From NCBI RefSeq assembly GCF_004125265.1, contig NZ_RDTE01000003.1:2418001-2482000 (forward strand): DNA of 64,000 bases. The letters are read 5' to 3'. Source of the DNA: Streptomyces lydicus (GTDB lineage Bacteria > Actinomycetota > Actinomycetes > Streptomycetales > Streptomycetaceae). The notes below the pieces were generated by a model that had not been told where the DNA came from, made no database searches, and saw only the letters and a program-made list of their open reading frames with translations. Made by a program: the position numbers and the translations under genes. How positions within the stretch are numbered: the first letter of the stretch is position 1; each line of letters starts with the position of its first letter. Positions 38,312 through 47,392 of the stretch are shown in pieces.

Positions 38312-38567
38312 CGTTCGTCCGGCGGGAAGGCCCGCGCTGTGGAGTGCCGTGATGCGATGTGGTGCGCCGTGGTGGGCGGTTGTCCTCGGCACCCGCTGAC
38401 GCGCCGGGCCGCGGCCCGCTTCCCACCCCGTGCACGCACCCCGTGCACGCCCCCCCGCACGCACCCCGTTCTGTGCCCATTTCTCTGTTCATTTCCGTGC
38501 GGACGCGTGTAACTGGAGGCATGGCGTGAAGAAGATGTGCGGGGCCGATGGCGGCCGGGTAATGCCA

Positions 38568-38597
38568 CTGTCGGGGGTGCTCGCGGTGCCGTACGGT
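38568..38597 (+). promoter_or_regulatory. Candidate promoter ahead of the PAP2 frame
   Basis: CTGTCG at 38568-38573 and TACGGT at 38592-38597, 18 bases apart. Transcription would begin near 38604, two bases before the ATG at 38606, implying a leaderless message or a small RNA start. Confidence 0.4.
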
Positions 38598-38605
38598 TTC
38601 TGCAG

Positions 38606-39712
38606 ATGAGAGAAACACCCCGCTCGCAGGGGACTGCGGGCGACGCCCGGTCGGCACTTCCCCGGTTCCGATCAGGCCGTGCCCTCGCGCACAACACCGG
38701 GGCCCCTGGCAAAGGGGGTTCCGGGAATCCTCACCGATCGGATGTCCGCCCGCCCCATACCCCCCGGGGCGCGCGGGACACCGGTCAGCGCGGCCGCCTC
38801 GGAACCACCCCCCCTGTTCCGAGGCGGCCGACTTTTTTTCGCTCCGCGGACCCGTCGGGCCGCGGCTCCCCGCACCTCTCGCCGCTGGCGGCCGGTCTGC
38901 TCAGCGCCGTGCTCTTCGCCGTGCTCACCTGGCAGGTGGCCGGTCACGGCCCGCTGCGCACCCTCGATGAACGGCTCGGCCGCGTCGTTGCCGGCGGGAG
39001 CATCCCCGCCGGGCTCGCCGAGTTCTTCGCCGATCTCGGCAATACGGCCGTGGCACTGCCGGTGCTGTCGGTGGTCATGGTGTGGGCGGGGTGGACGGGG
39101 TGGCCGGGCAGGCAGCAGGGCGTCAGGGGCATCGAGAGCGGCGAGGGGTGCGTGGGCGGCGCGGGCGGCGTGGGCACCGCCAGCGACCCTGCTCCGGTGC
39201 GCTGGTGGCTGCCGCCGCTCGCCGCCGGCCTCGCACTGGCCGCGGTGCCCGCACTGGTCGTCCCGCTCAAGCTGTGGCTCGCCCGGCCGGGCCCACCGCA
39301 GATGGCCGGCGCCGCGCCCGCCTTCTATCCGTCGGGCCATGGCGCCACGGCGGCCGTGGCGTACGGCGTGGCCGGGCTGTTGCTGCTCCGCGGCCTGCGG
39401 GGGAAGCGGGCCGGCGACGGCGCGGCCGCCGCCCGTCCGCACCCTACGGCGGCCACGTCCGCGTCTACGTCTACGCCCTCAGCGTCGGTCACGGCCATCG
39501 TCGTCACCGTGGTCGTCCCCCTGCTCAATGTGGGCGTCGGCATCGGCCTGGTGCGCCAGGGCTATCACTGGCCGCTGGACGTCCTCGGCAGCTGGTGTCT
39601 GGCCGGGGTGCTGCTCGCCGGGTGGTGTGCGGTGTGTGACCGGTGGGACGGTGGCGGGGGCCGGGCGGTGCGCCGGGAGGCGTCCGACGGGGCGGGGCCG
39701 GACGGCCCCTGA
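38606..39712 (+). CDS. PAP2-superfamily membrane phosphatase (start uncertain)
   Basis: A predicted integral membrane phosphatase with motifs KLWLARPGPP, PSGHGAT and GYHWPLDVLGSW, the three PAP2 signature regions; the Arg of the third motif is displaced relative to the usual RxxxxxH. Such enzymes dephosphorylate lipid phosphates such as undecaprenyl pyrophosphate or phosphatidate. The frame from ATG 38606 gives 368 residues, but the first 75 are low complexity and the region contains a hairpin with a seven-T tail (38791-38839), as in a real terminator. In-frame starts after that hairpin, such as GTG 38909, would cut into the first helix. I keep 38606 and note possible leaderless translation. 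Confidence 0.65.
   Translation: MRETPRSQGTAGDARSALPRFRSGRALAHNTGAPGKGGSGNPHRSDVRPPHTPRGARDTGQRGRLGTTPPVPRRPTFFRSADPSGRGSPHLSPLAAGLLSAVLFAVLTWQVAGHGPLRTLDERLGRVVAGGSIPAGLAEFFADLGNTAVALPVLSVVMVWAGWTGWPGRQQGVRGIESGEGCVGGAGGVGTASDPAPVRWWLPPLAAGLALAAVPALVVPLKLWLARPGPPQMAGAAPAFYPSGHGATAAVAYGVAGLLLLRGLRGKRAGDGAAAARPHPTAATSASTSTPSASVTAIVVTVVVPLLNVGVGIGLVRQGYHWPLDVLGSWCLAGVLLAGWCAVCDRWDGGGGRAVRREASDGAGPDGP
38791..38839 (+). terminator. Canonical intrinsic terminator with T tract inside the PAP2 frame
   Basis: A perfect 15-base stem (38791-38805 with 38816-38830), a ten-base C-rich loop, then seven T (38833-38839). It is the only U-tract terminator seen in the window, and it lies within the 5' part of an open frame. 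It may end a small RNA or act as an attenuator for the phosphatase gene. Confidence 0.8.
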
Positions 39713-39747
39713 CCCCGGCCGTGGCATACCGTCCGGCCGTCCACACA

Positions 39748-39824
39748 GGGCCGCCCAAGGGCCACGCAAGGGCCACGCAAAGGCCGCACAACGGGCATGC
39801 AGGGGACGCGCAAGGGGCGGGCAA
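39748..39824. repeat. Seven degenerate 11-base tandem repeats
   Basis: Consensus GGGCCACGCAA, with units at 39748, 39759, 39770, 39781, 39792, 39803 and 39814. Copies 2 and 3 are identical; the others differ at up to half of their positions. It fills the space between convergent genes and runs into the following terminator. Confidence 0.65.
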
Positions 39825-39843
39825 CGCATCGTCGCCCGCCCCT
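39813..39843. terminator. Bidirectional terminator between PAP2 and the oxidoreductase gene
   Basis: Ten perfect pairs (39813-39822 with 39834-39843), an 11-base loop, lying between two convergent genes and 48 bases from the oxidoreductase stop. Confidence 0.7.
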
Positions 39844-39891
39844 CGTGGGGCGTCAGCTGCCGGGTCCCGTCGTCACCCGCCCCGCCGCCCG

Positions 39892-41310
39892 TCAGCTGTC
39901 GAAGCCCAGCCCCACCTTGTCCATGGCCTTCAGCCACAGGTTGCGGCGTCCGCCATGGGTGTCGGCCCGGGTCATCGACCACTGGGTGATCCCGATGCCG
40001 GCCCAGCGCAGCGGCTCGGGCGGGAACGGCAGCGGCTTGCTGCGGACCATCTCCAGCTCCGTGCGCTCGGTGCGCTCACCGGAGAGCAGATCGAGCATCA
40101 CCTCGGCACCGAAGCGGGTGGCGCCCACGCCGAGGCCGGTGTAGCCGGCGGCGTAGGCGACCCGGCCGGCGTGGGCGGTGCCGAAGAAGGCCGAGAAGCG
40201 GGAGCAGGTGTCGATGGCGCCGCCCCAGCTGTGGGTGAAGCGCAGCCCCTCCAGCTGCGGGAAGCAGCGGAAGAAGTGCCGGGCGAGCTTCTCGTACGTG
40301 GCGGGGTGGTGGTCGAATTCGGCACGGATGCCGCCGCCGTAGCGGTAGACGATGTCGTAACCGCCCCACAGGATGCGGTTGTCCTCGGTGATGCGGAAGT
40401 AGTGGAAGTGGTTGTTGGAGTCCGAGAGGCCCTGGCGGTTCTTCCAGCCGATGGCCGCGAGCTGTTCACCGGTCAGCGGCTCGGTCATCAGGGCGTGGTC
40501 GTAGACCGGGACGATGTACGGGCGGACCCGCTTGACCAGCGACGGGAAGGCGTTGGTGCCCAGCGCCACATGGCGGGCGAAGACCCGGCCGTAGGGCGTA
40601 CGGACGGCCATGCCCAGGCCTTCGGAGGCGAGGTCGGTGGCCCGGGTGCGCTCGTAGATGCGGACGCCGAGCCCCAGGCAGGCCTGCTTCAGGCCCCAGG
40701 CGAGGCGGGCCGGGTTGACCATCGCAACGCCGTCGCGGTCCCACAGACCGGCGAGGAAGGTCGGCGAGTCGACCTGGGCGCGCAAGGCGTCCTGGTCTAG
40801 GAAGGTGTGCCGGTCGAGCCCGAGGCCCGCGGCATCCTCGGCGAACTCCTCCAGTTCGGCGATCTGGTGGGGCTCGGTGGCGATGTCGATCTCGCCGGTG
40901 CGCTCGAAGGCGCAGTCGATGTCGTAGCGGGCGACGGCCTCCCCGATGGCGTCGAGGTTGCGGATGCCGAGCTCTTCGAGGGTGGCCAGTTCGTTCGGCC
41001 AGCGGGCCAGGCCGTTGCCGAGGCCGTGGGTGAGGGAGGCGGCGCAGAAGCCGCCGTTGCGTCCGGAGGCCGCCCAGCCGATCTCGGCGCCTTCGATGAG
41101 GACGACATCGCGCTCGGGGTCGCGCTCCTTGGCGATCAGTGCGGTCCACAGCCCCGAGTAGCCGCCGCCGACGACGAGCAGATCGCAGGTCTCGTCGCCG
41201 ACGAGGGCGGGCCGGGCGGCCGGGCGGTCCTTGTCGGCCAGCCAGAAGGGGGTGGGTTCGGCGTCCGCGAGCGCATGCGCGGCGGACGGGGTCATGGCAG
41301 CTCGTGCCAT
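39892..41310 (-). CDS. FAD-dependent amine oxidoreductase (DAO family, PuuB-like)
   Basis: A 472-residue flavoprotein. The dinucleotide-binding motif is VVGGGYSGLWTAL near residue 45, followed by SGRNGGFC, a common feature of gamma-glutamylputrescine oxidase-like enzymes. It ends the operon aldehyde dehydrogenase-potD-potA-potB-potC and starts five bases after potC. I chose ATG 41310 (AAGGAG ten bases upstream) instead of the open frame to 42069, which reads through potC in another frame. The context predicts oxidation of an imported polyamine or its gamma-glutamyl derivative to an aldehyde, handled by the operon's aldehyde dehydrogenase. The exact substrate is inferred. Confidence 0.88.
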   Translation of the reverse strand: MARAAMTPSAAHALADAEPTPFWLADKDRPAARPALVGDETCDLLVVGGGYSGLWTALIAKERDPERDVVLIEGAEIGWAASGRNGGFCAASLTHGLGNGLARWPNELATLEELGIRNLDAIGEAVARYDIDCAFERTGEIDIATEPHQIAELEEFAEDAAGLGLDRHTFLDQDALRAQVDSPTFLAGLWDRDGVAMVNPARLAWGLKQACLGLGVRIYERTRATDLASEGLGMAVRTPYGRVFARHVALGTNAFPSLVKRVRPYIVPVYDHALMTEPLTGEQLAAIGWKNRQGLSDSNNHFHYFRITEDNRILWGGYDIVYRYGGGIRAEFDHHPATYEKLARHFFRCFPQLEGLRFTHSWGGAIDTCSRFSAFFGTAHAGRVAYAAGYTGLGVGATRFGAEVMLDLLSGERTERTELEMVRSKPLPFPPEPLRWAGIGITQWSMTRADTHGGRRNLWLKAMDKVGLGFDS

Positions 41311-41315
41311 GGTTC

Positions 41316-42164
41316 TCAGCTCCTTTTGCTCCTCTTGCGGCGGGCCCCGGCCAGCTGGCCCATGACTACACACAACACGGCGACCAGGAACATCGCGGTG
41401 CCGATGACATTGATCTGAACGGGAGTGCCCCGCTGTGCCGATCCCCAGACGAACATCGGGAAGGTCACGGTGGAGCCGGCGTTGAAGTTGGTGATGATGA
41501 AGTCGTCGAAGGACAGGGCGAAGGACAGCAGGGCACCGGCCGCGATGCCGGGTGCGGCGATCGGCAGCGTCACCCGCAGGAAGGTCTGGACGGGTGAGGC
41601 GTAGAGGTCCTGGGCGGCCTGCTCCAGTCGCGGGTCCATGCTCATCACCCGGGCCTTGACGGCGGTGACGACGAAGCTCAGGCAGAACATGATATGCGCG
41701 ATGAGGATCGTCCAGAAGCCGAACTGGATGCCCATGTTGAGGAAGAGGGTCGCCAGCGAGGCGGCCATGACGACCTCGGGCATCGCCATCGGCAGGAAGA
41801 TCAGGGTGTTGACGCCGGAGCGGGCGCGGAAGCGGTAGCGGGCCAGCGCAAAAGCGATCATGGTGCCGAGAACGGTCGCGCCGACGGTGGCCCAGAGCGC
41901 GATCTGCAGGCTCAGGCCGAGCGAGCCGCACAGGTCGGCGACGCCGCACGGATCGCTCCAGGCGTCCGTGGAGAAGCGCTGCCACTGGTAGTTGAAGCGG
42001 CCGTTGGGCTTGTTGAAGGAGAAGACCATCACCACGATGTTGGGCAGGATCAGATAGCCCAGCGTGCACAGGCCCGCGATCGCGATGATGTTGCGGCGCA
42101 GCCAGCGCAGGCCCCGGTTCGGGGTGCGGGCCGCGGCGGCTTCGGTGGTCTCGTGGACGGCCAT
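41316..42164 (-). CDS. potC: Spermidine/putrescine ABC transporter permease PotC
   Basis: A 282-residue inner-membrane permease with six predicted helices (first: IIAIAGLCTLGYLILPNIVVMV). The cytoplasmic EAA-type loop that contacts the ATPase is seen around DPRLEQAAQDLYASP. The start overlaps the potB stop by one base (TGATG). It pairs with PotB to form the membrane channel of a type I importer. The assignment to polyamines rests on operon context and family order potD-A-B-C. Confidence 0.92.
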   Translation of the reverse strand: MAVHETTEAAAARTPNRGLRWLRRNIIAIAGLCTLGYLILPNIVVMVFSFNKPNGRFNYQWQRFSTDAWSDPCGVADLCGSLGLSLQIALWATVGATVLGTMIAFALARYRFRARSGVNTLIFLPMAMPEVVMAASLATLFLNMGIQFGFWTILIAHIMFCLSFVVTAVKARVMSMDPRLEQAAQDLYASPVQTFLRVTLPIAAPGIAAGALLSFALSFDDFIITNFNAGSTVTFPMFVWGSAQRGTPVQINVIGTAMFLVAVLCVVMGQLAGARRKRSKRS

Positions 42165-43102
42165 CAGACCAGGTCCTCCGTCCCGGACTTGCGGATGTAG
42201 AGGGTGACCATGGCGAGGATGGCCGCCATGAGGAGGAAGGAGAGGGCGGCGGCGGTCGGGTAGTCCAGGACCCGCAGGAACTGCGACTGGATGACGTTGC
42301 CGATCATCTTCTGGTCGGTGGAGCCCAGCAGTTCGGCGTTGATGTAGTCACCGGCGGCCGGGATGAAGGTGAGCAGGGTGCCGGCGACCACACCGGGCAT
42401 GGACAGCGGGAAGGTCACCCGGCGGAAGGTGGTGGACGGGCGGGCGTAGAGATCGCCGGCGGCCTCGTGGAGGCGCGGGTCGATGCGCTCCAGTGAGCTG
42501 TAGAGCGGCAGGACCATGAACGGCAGGAAGTTGTAGGTCAGTCCGCACACCACGGCGAGCGGGGTGGCCAGCACCCGCTGTCCTTCGGTGAGGCCGAGCC
42601 AGCTGGTGACGTCCAGGACGTGCAGCGCGTTCAGGAGGCCGACGACCGGTCCGCCGTCGGCCAGGATGGTCTTCCAGGCGAGCGTACGGATCAGGAAGCT
42701 GGTGAAGAACGGGGCGATGACCAGGATCATCACCACGTTGCGCCAGCGGCCGGCCTTGAAGGCGATGAGGTAGGCCAGCGGGTAGCCCAGCAGCAGGCAG
42801 AGCGCGGTGGCCACGGCGGCGTAGCCCACCGAGCGGACGAACTGCGGCCAGTATTCGCCGAGCGCGTCCCAGTAGGTGGCGAAGTGCCAGGTGACCTTGA
42901 AGCCCTCTTCGAGGGAGCCGGTCTGGATCGAGGTCGACGCCTGGTAGACGAGCGGGGCGGCGAAGAACACGATCAGCCACAGGATGCCGGGCAGCAGCAG
43001 CCAGTAGGGGACGAGGCGTTTGCGGGCGGGGGTCCTGCGCACCTCCAGGGGGGCGGCCCCGGCCTGCCCGTCCGGTGGCGCGGGTGCTTCGGTGGTGGTC
43101 AC
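42164..43102 (-). CDS. potB: Spermidine/putrescine ABC transporter permease PotB
   Basis: A 312-residue permease. The first helix is PYWLLLPGILWLIVFFAAPL, and the EAA loop is IDPRLHEAAGDLYARP. The GTG at 43102 overlaps the potA stop as GTGA, so translation is coupled; the longer open frame to 43438 overlaps potA and is rejected. It is the partner of PotC. Confidence 0.92.
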   Translation of the reverse strand: MTTTEAPAPPDGQAGAAPLEVRRTPARKRLVPYWLLLPGILWLIVFFAAPLVYQASTSIQTGSLEEGFKVTWHFATYWDALGEYWPQFVRSVGYAAVATALCLLLGYPLAYLIAFKAGRWRNVVMILVIAPFFTSFLIRTLAWKTILADGGPVVGLLNALHVLDVTSWLGLTEGQRVLATPLAVVCGLTYNFLPFMVLPLYSSLERIDPRLHEAAGDLYARPSTTFRRVTFPLSMPGVVAGTLLTFIPAAGDYINAELLGSTDQKMIGNVIQSQFLRVLDYPTAAALSFLLMAAILAMVTLYIRKSGTEDLV

Positions 43103-44262
43103 GCGGCCTCCTCGTCGAGGTCCGCGCCGGCCTGGATGTCCTGGGTGGCGTCCAGTCCGAAGGTGTGTGCCGGGCTCCAGTGCAGGACGACCTCGGCGCC
43201 GGGGACCAGACGCCCGTCGCGCTCGATGTTCTGCTCGTAGACGGCGAGTTCGCCCAGCCCCGGAGCCTCGATCACATACTGCGTGGAGACCCCGATGAAA
43301 CTCGCGTCCTTGATCCGCGCGGGCAGCCGGTTGCGGCCCTCGGCGAGGGACCCGGCGTCGTCGGCGTGCGCCAGGGTGACCTTCTCGGGCCGGAATCCGG
43401 CGAGTACCTTCTCGCCGGTGCGGGCCGTGGCGCTGCACCGGGAGGCGGGCAGCCGCAGCGTGGCGTCACCGGCCTTGAGGACCAGTTCCTCGCCGCCGGC
43501 CTCGACGACCTCGGCCTCGATGAGGTTGGAGGTGCCCAGGAAGTTGGCGACGAAGGTGGTGGCGGGGTTCTCGTAGAGGTCGGCGGGGGCGCCGAGCTGT
43601 TCGACCCGGCCGCCGTTCATCACGGCCACGGTGTCGGCCATCGTCATGGCCTCCTCCTGGTCGTGGGTGACGTGCACGAAGGTGATGCCGACCTCGGTCT
43701 GGATGCGCTTGAGCTCCAGCTGCATCTGACGGCGCAGCTTGAGGTCGAGGGCGCCCAGCGGCTCGTCGAGCAGCAGCACCTGCGGGTGGTTGATCAGCGC
43801 GCGGGCGACCGCGACCCGCTGCTGCTGGCCGCCGGAGAGCTGCTGCGGCTTGCGGCGCGCCATCGGGCCGAGCTGGACGAGGTCGAGCATCTCCTCGACC
43901 TGCTTCTTGACGGACTTGATGCCGCGGCGGCGCAGGCCGAAGGCGACGTTCTCGTAGATGTCCAGGTGCGGGAAGAGGGCGTAGTTCTGGAAGACGGTGT
44001 TGACCTGGCGCTTGTAGGGCGGCAGGACGGTGACGTCCTCGCCCGAGATCTCGACGGTCCCGGTGGTCGGCTCCTCCAGCCCGGCGATCATGCGCAGGGT
44101 GGTGGTCTTGCCGCAGCCCGAGGCGCCCAGCAGCGCGAAGAAGGAGCCCGCGGGGACGGTCAGGTCGAGGGGGTGGACGGCGGTGAAGGAGCCGTAGGTT
44201 TTGCTTATCCCGTGGAGGCGGACGTCGCCGCCGCTGCTCTGGGGGGTCGCGGAGTGGGTCAT
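43099..44262 (-). CDS. potA: Spermidine/putrescine ABC transporter ATPase PotA
   Basis: A 387-residue ATPase that drives import. Walker A GASGCGKTT, signature LSGGQQQRVAVARAL, Walker B VLLLDEPLGALD and switch HVTHDQEEAM are intact. The C-terminal TOBE domain (about residues 290-370) is typical of the PotA/MalK group and may regulate transport. It starts 59 bases after the potD stop and overlaps potB. Confidence 0.95.
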   Translation of the reverse strand: MTHSATPQSSGGDVRLHGISKTYGSFTAVHPLDLTVPAGSFFALLGASGCGKTTTLRMIAGLEEPTTGTVEISGEDVTVLPPYKRQVNTVFQNYALFPHLDIYENVAFGLRRRGIKSVKKQVEEMLDLVQLGPMARRKPQQLSGGQQQRVAVARALINHPQVLLLDEPLGALDLKLRRQMQLELKRIQTEVGITFVHVTHDQEEAMTMADTVAVMNGGRVEQLGAPADLYENPATTFVANFLGTSNLIEAEVVEAGGEELVLKAGDATLRLPASRCSATARTGEKVLAGFRPEKVTLAHADDAGSLAEGRNRLPARIKDASFIGVSTQYVIEAPGLGELAVYEQNIERDGRLVPGAEVVLHWSPAHTFGLDATQDIQAGADLDEEAA

Positions 44263-44321
44263 GTCGGTCGTCCCGTGGGTCGGAGGGCGAAACGGCTCGG
44301 GCGGGCCCGGCAGGTGAGGGG

Positions 44322-45569
44322 TCAGGCGCCGGTGAGGTCGGAGAACTTCTGGGCGAACTCCTTGTTCTCCTTGGCGCTCAGGGCACGGAAGGAGTGGGAG
44401 CGGGCCGCCATCTCCTTGTCCGGAAGGATCAGCGGGTTGTCCGCCGCCTTCTTGTCGATCTTGGCGAGTTCGTCGCGCACACCGTCGACGGGGCAGGCGT
44501 AGTTGATGTACGCCGCGAGCCGGGCCGCCGCCTTCGGCTCGTAGAAGTAGTCGATGAGCCGTTCGGCATTCTGCTTGTGGCGGGCCTTGTTCGGCACCAT
44601 GAGGTTGTCGGTGGACACCATGTAGCCGGACTTGGGGACCGCGTAGGCGATGTCCGGGTTGTCGCTCTGGAGCTGGACGACGTCACCGGCCCAGGCCACA
44701 CAGGCGGCCAGGTCGCCCTTGTCCAGGTCGTTGGTGTAGTCGTTGCCGGTGAAACGGCGGATCTGCTTGGCGTCGACGCCCTTCTGGAGCCGGGCGAGGG
44801 CCGCGTCGTAGTCGTCCGCGGTGACGTCCTCGGGCCGCTTGCCCATGTCCAGCAGGGTCAGGCCGATGCTGTCGCGCATCTCGGAGAGAAAGCCGACCCG
44901 GCCCTTGAGCTGCGGGTCCTCCAGCAGCTGGCTGACGGAGTCGACCTTCTTCCCGCCGGTGGCCTTCTTGTTGTACGCGATGACCGCCGGGATGCCCTGC
45001 CAGACGTAGGAGTGCGCGCGGCCCGGGTCCCAGGCCGGGTCGCGGTACTGCGCCGAGAGGTTGGCGTAGGCGTGCGGCAGGTTGGCCGGGTCGAGCTGCT
45101 GGATCCAGCCGAGGGAGATCATGCGTGCGCACATCCAGTCGGTGAGCACGATCAGATCGCGGCCGGTGTCCTGGCCGGCCGCCAGCTGGGCCTGGATCTT
45201 GCCGAAGAACTCGTCGTTGTCGTTGATGTCCTCGGTGTAGTTGACGGCGATGCCGGTGCGCCGGGTGAAGCGGTCCAGCGTCGGGTGGTGCTTGCCGTCC
45301 TTGCTGACATCCAGGTACTCGGTCCAGTTGGAGAAGTTGAGGCGCTTCTCCGCCCTGGAGTGGTCCTCGGAGCGGCCGGCGTCCGTACGGCCCGCGGGCG
45401 GGATTCCGCAGGACGCCAGGGCGCCGAGGCCGCCGGTCGCGGCCGCCATGGCGCCGCCCGCACGCAGCAGGGAGCGACGGGTCATGGCGAGCCGGCCGTC
45501 GGTAGCACTGCGGCGCATGGCGATGAGTTCGGCCGCGGACAGGGGTTCGGGCTGCTCGTGGTGCTCCAT
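44322..45569 (-). CDS. potD: Polyamine-binding lipoprotein PotD
   Basis: A 415-residue extracellular binding protein. The signal contains twin arginines (MTRRSLLRAGG) and a lipobox ending in ALASCG, preceded by a cytosolic extension of about 28 residues; Tat export and lipid anchoring are likely. The mature part begins LNFSNWTEYLDVSKDGK and has the PotD-type NDNDEFFGKI segment. It binds putrescine or spermidine and hands it to PotBC. It lies between the aldehyde dehydrogenase gene and potA. A close paralogue is encoded at 49340-50521. Confidence 0.93.
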   Translation of the reverse strand: MEHHEQPEPLSAAELIAMRRSATDGRLAMTRRSLLRAGGAMAAATGGLGALASCGIPPAGRTDAGRSEDHSRAEKRLNFSNWTEYLDVSKDGKHHPTLDRFTRRTGIAVNYTEDINDNDEFFGKIQAQLAAGQDTGRDLIVLTDWMCARMISLGWIQQLDPANLPHAYANLSAQYRDPAWDPGRAHSYVWQGIPAVIAYNKKATGGKKVDSVSQLLEDPQLKGRVGFLSEMRDSIGLTLLDMGKRPEDVTADDYDAALARLQKGVDAKQIRRFTGNDYTNDLDKGDLAACVAWAGDVVQLQSDNPDIAYAVPKSGYMVSTDNLMVPNKARHKQNAERLIDYFYEPKAAARLAAYINYACPVDGVRDELAKIDKKAADNPLILPDKEMAARSHSFRALSAKENKEFAQKFSDLTGA

Positions 45570-45673
45570 GCGCGGTGCCCTTTCAGGGGATGAGCCCGGC
45601 GCTCGGCCGGTGGTGACGAGGCCCGCGGCGCCGGCCGCAGGGCAGGGCCCCGGGGGCCCGGTCGGGGCGTCCC

Positions 45674-47191
45674 TTACGGGCGGTCCCCGAAGACCGTGCG
45701 GTGCCAGTCCTTGCGCGCCACCGCGGTGTTGTCGTACATGACGTGCTTGACCTGGGTGTACTCCTCGAAGGAGTAGGCCGACATGTCCTTGCCGAAGCCG
45801 GAGGCCTTGGCCCCGCCGTGCGGCATCTCGCTGATGATCGGGATGTGGTCGTTGACCCAGACACAGCCCGCGTTGATCTCGCGGGTGGCCCGGCCGGTGC
45901 GGTAGACGTCCCGGCTCCAGGCGGAGGCGGCCAGCCCGTAGGGGGTGTCGTTGGCCAGCGCGATGCCCTCGTCGTCGCTGTCGAAGGGCAGCACGACCAG
46001 CACCGGACCGAAGATCTCGGACTGCACGACCTCGCTGTCCTGGGCGGCCCCGGCGATCAGCGTGGGCCGGTAGTACGCGCCCCTGGCCAGCTCCCCCTTC
46101 GGCGCCTCGCCGCCGGTGACGACGGTGGCGTACCCGCGCGCCCGCTCGACGAAGCCGGCCACCCGGTCGCGCTGTGCGTGCGAGATCAGCGGGCCCAGGT
46201 CGGTGGACGGGTCGAAGGGGTCGCCGAGCCGTACGGCCGCCATCAGATCGGCGACGCCGCTGACGAAGGCGTCGTAGAGCGGGCGCTGGACGTAGGCGCG
46301 GGTGGCCGCGGTGCAGTCCTGGCCGGTGTTGATCAGCGCGCCGGCGACCGCTCCGTGGACGGCGGCCTCCAGGTCCGCGTCGTCGAAGACGACGAAGGGG
46401 GCCTTGCCGCCGAGTTCGAGATGCAGCCGCTTGACGGTGCCGGTGGCGATCTCGGCGACCCGCTTGCCGACGCCGGTCGAGCCGGTGAAGGAGGTCATCG
46501 CGACGGAGCGGTGGCCCACCAGGTGCTCACCGGCGTCCCTGCCCGCCCCGGAGATGATGTTGATGACGCCGTCCGGCAGCCCCGCGCGCTGGGCGGCCTG
46601 GGCGAACAGCAGCGAGGTGAAGGGGGTGATCTCGGCGGGCTTGAGGACGATGGTGTTGCCCGCGGCGATGGCCGGCAGCACCTTCCAGGCGGCCATCTGC
46701 AGCGGATAGTTCCACGGGGCGATGGAGCCGACGACGCCGATGGGCTCGCGGCGGATGACGGAGGTGTGATCGGCGCTGTATTCGCCGGCCGCCTTGCCCT
46801 CCAGGTGACGGGCGGCGCCGGCGAAGAACGCGGCGTTGTCGACCGAACCCGGTACGTCGAACTCCTTGCTGAGCTTGATGGGCTTTCCGCAGTTCAGCGA
46901 TTCGGCACAGGCGAGGTCGGCGGCGTCCTCGGCGAGCGCGGCCGCGAAGCGGTGCAGCGCGTCGGAGCGCTCGCCCGGCGTGGCACCGCCCCACTCGGCG
47001 AACGCCCGCCGCGCGGCCTGTACGGCGGCGTCCACATCCGCCGTACCTGCGAGTTCATAGGAGTACACCGTCTCGCCTGTGGCCGGGTCCACGACGTCCT
47101 GGGTACGGCCGGAACTACCGCTCCGGAGACTGCCTGCGATGAATTGGGCGCCCGCGGCGAACCGCTCGGTGGCATCGAATCGGTGATTCAT
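45674..47191 (-). CDS. Gamma-aminobutyraldehyde dehydrogenase-like aldehyde dehydrogenase
   Basis: A 505-residue ALDH. The catalytic Glu is in LELGGKAPFVVF and the Cys in TGQDCTAATRAYV; WNYPLQMAAWK is typical of PatD/YdcW-type enzymes. It likely oxidises 4-aminobutanal, or a related aminoaldehyde, to GABA. It is the first gene of the operon with potDABC and the FAD oxidoreductase. GGAGGAG lies eight bases before the ATG at 47191; the open frame to 47797 is not used. A motif shared with the second aldehyde dehydrogenase promoter lies about 107 bases upstream. Confidence 0.92.
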   Translation of the reverse strand: MNHRFDATERFAAGAQFIAGSLRSGSSGRTQDVVDPATGETVYSYELAGTADVDAAVQAARRAFAEWGGATPGERSDALHRFAAALAEDAADLACAESLNCGKPIKLSKEFDVPGSVDNAAFFAGAARHLEGKAAGEYSADHTSVIRREPIGVVGSIAPWNYPLQMAAWKVLPAIAAGNTIVLKPAEITPFTSLLFAQAAQRAGLPDGVINIISGAGRDAGEHLVGHRSVAMTSFTGSTGVGKRVAEIATGTVKRLHLELGGKAPFVVFDDADLEAAVHGAVAGALINTGQDCTAATRAYVQRPLYDAFVSGVADLMAAVRLGDPFDPSTDLGPLISHAQRDRVAGFVERARGYATVVTGGEAPKGELARGAYYRPTLIAGAAQDSEVVQSEIFGPVLVVLPFDSDDEGIALANDTPYGLAASAWSRDVYRTGRATREINAGCVWVNDHIPIISEMPHGGAKASGFGKDMSAYSFEEYTQVKHVMYDNTAVARKDWHRTVFGDRP

Positions 47192-47274
47192 GGTGTTCTC
47201 CTCCGCCGGGCACCGAGGCCGCTCAGCGGCACTGCCTGGCGTAGCTATTTCCGGAATCGATGGCCGATCTTGAC

Positions 47275-47310
47275 AGAGTAGAGGGGTCTCAACAAGGGAT
47301 TCCGTTGTTG
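47275..47310 (-). promoter_or_regulatory. Candidate promoter/operator of the polyamine operon
   Basis: A six-base dyad (CAACAA at 47290-47295, TTGTTG at 47305-47310) overlaps the 12-mer AACAACGGAATC on the minus strand (47298-47309). TACTCT on the minus strand (47275-47280) could be the -10 box, placing the dyad over the -35 region. The 12-mer recurs at 52198-52209. Confidence 0.5.
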
Positions 47311-47392
47311 CCTTTTGGTTACGCGACGGATTCTGCGATTCTCGCCGTACGAGCCCCGACACGTTGTCAGTGCCCGCTGACAGAATCCCGGC

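Larger units (their letters stand above)
38220..38605. other. 386-base spacer after gabT
   Basis: Contains the gabT terminator and, towards its end, a possible promoter for the next transcript (38568-38597). No reading frame with convincing codon bias was found. Confidence 0.5.

Noticed and set aside
36723..38657. 644-codon minus-strand frame over gabT
   Set aside because: Antisense to a complete PLP enzyme with ribosome site and terminator.
42164..43438. Longer potB frame
   Set aside because: Its first 112 codons overlap potA; GTG 43102 with GTGA overlap is the typical operon junction.
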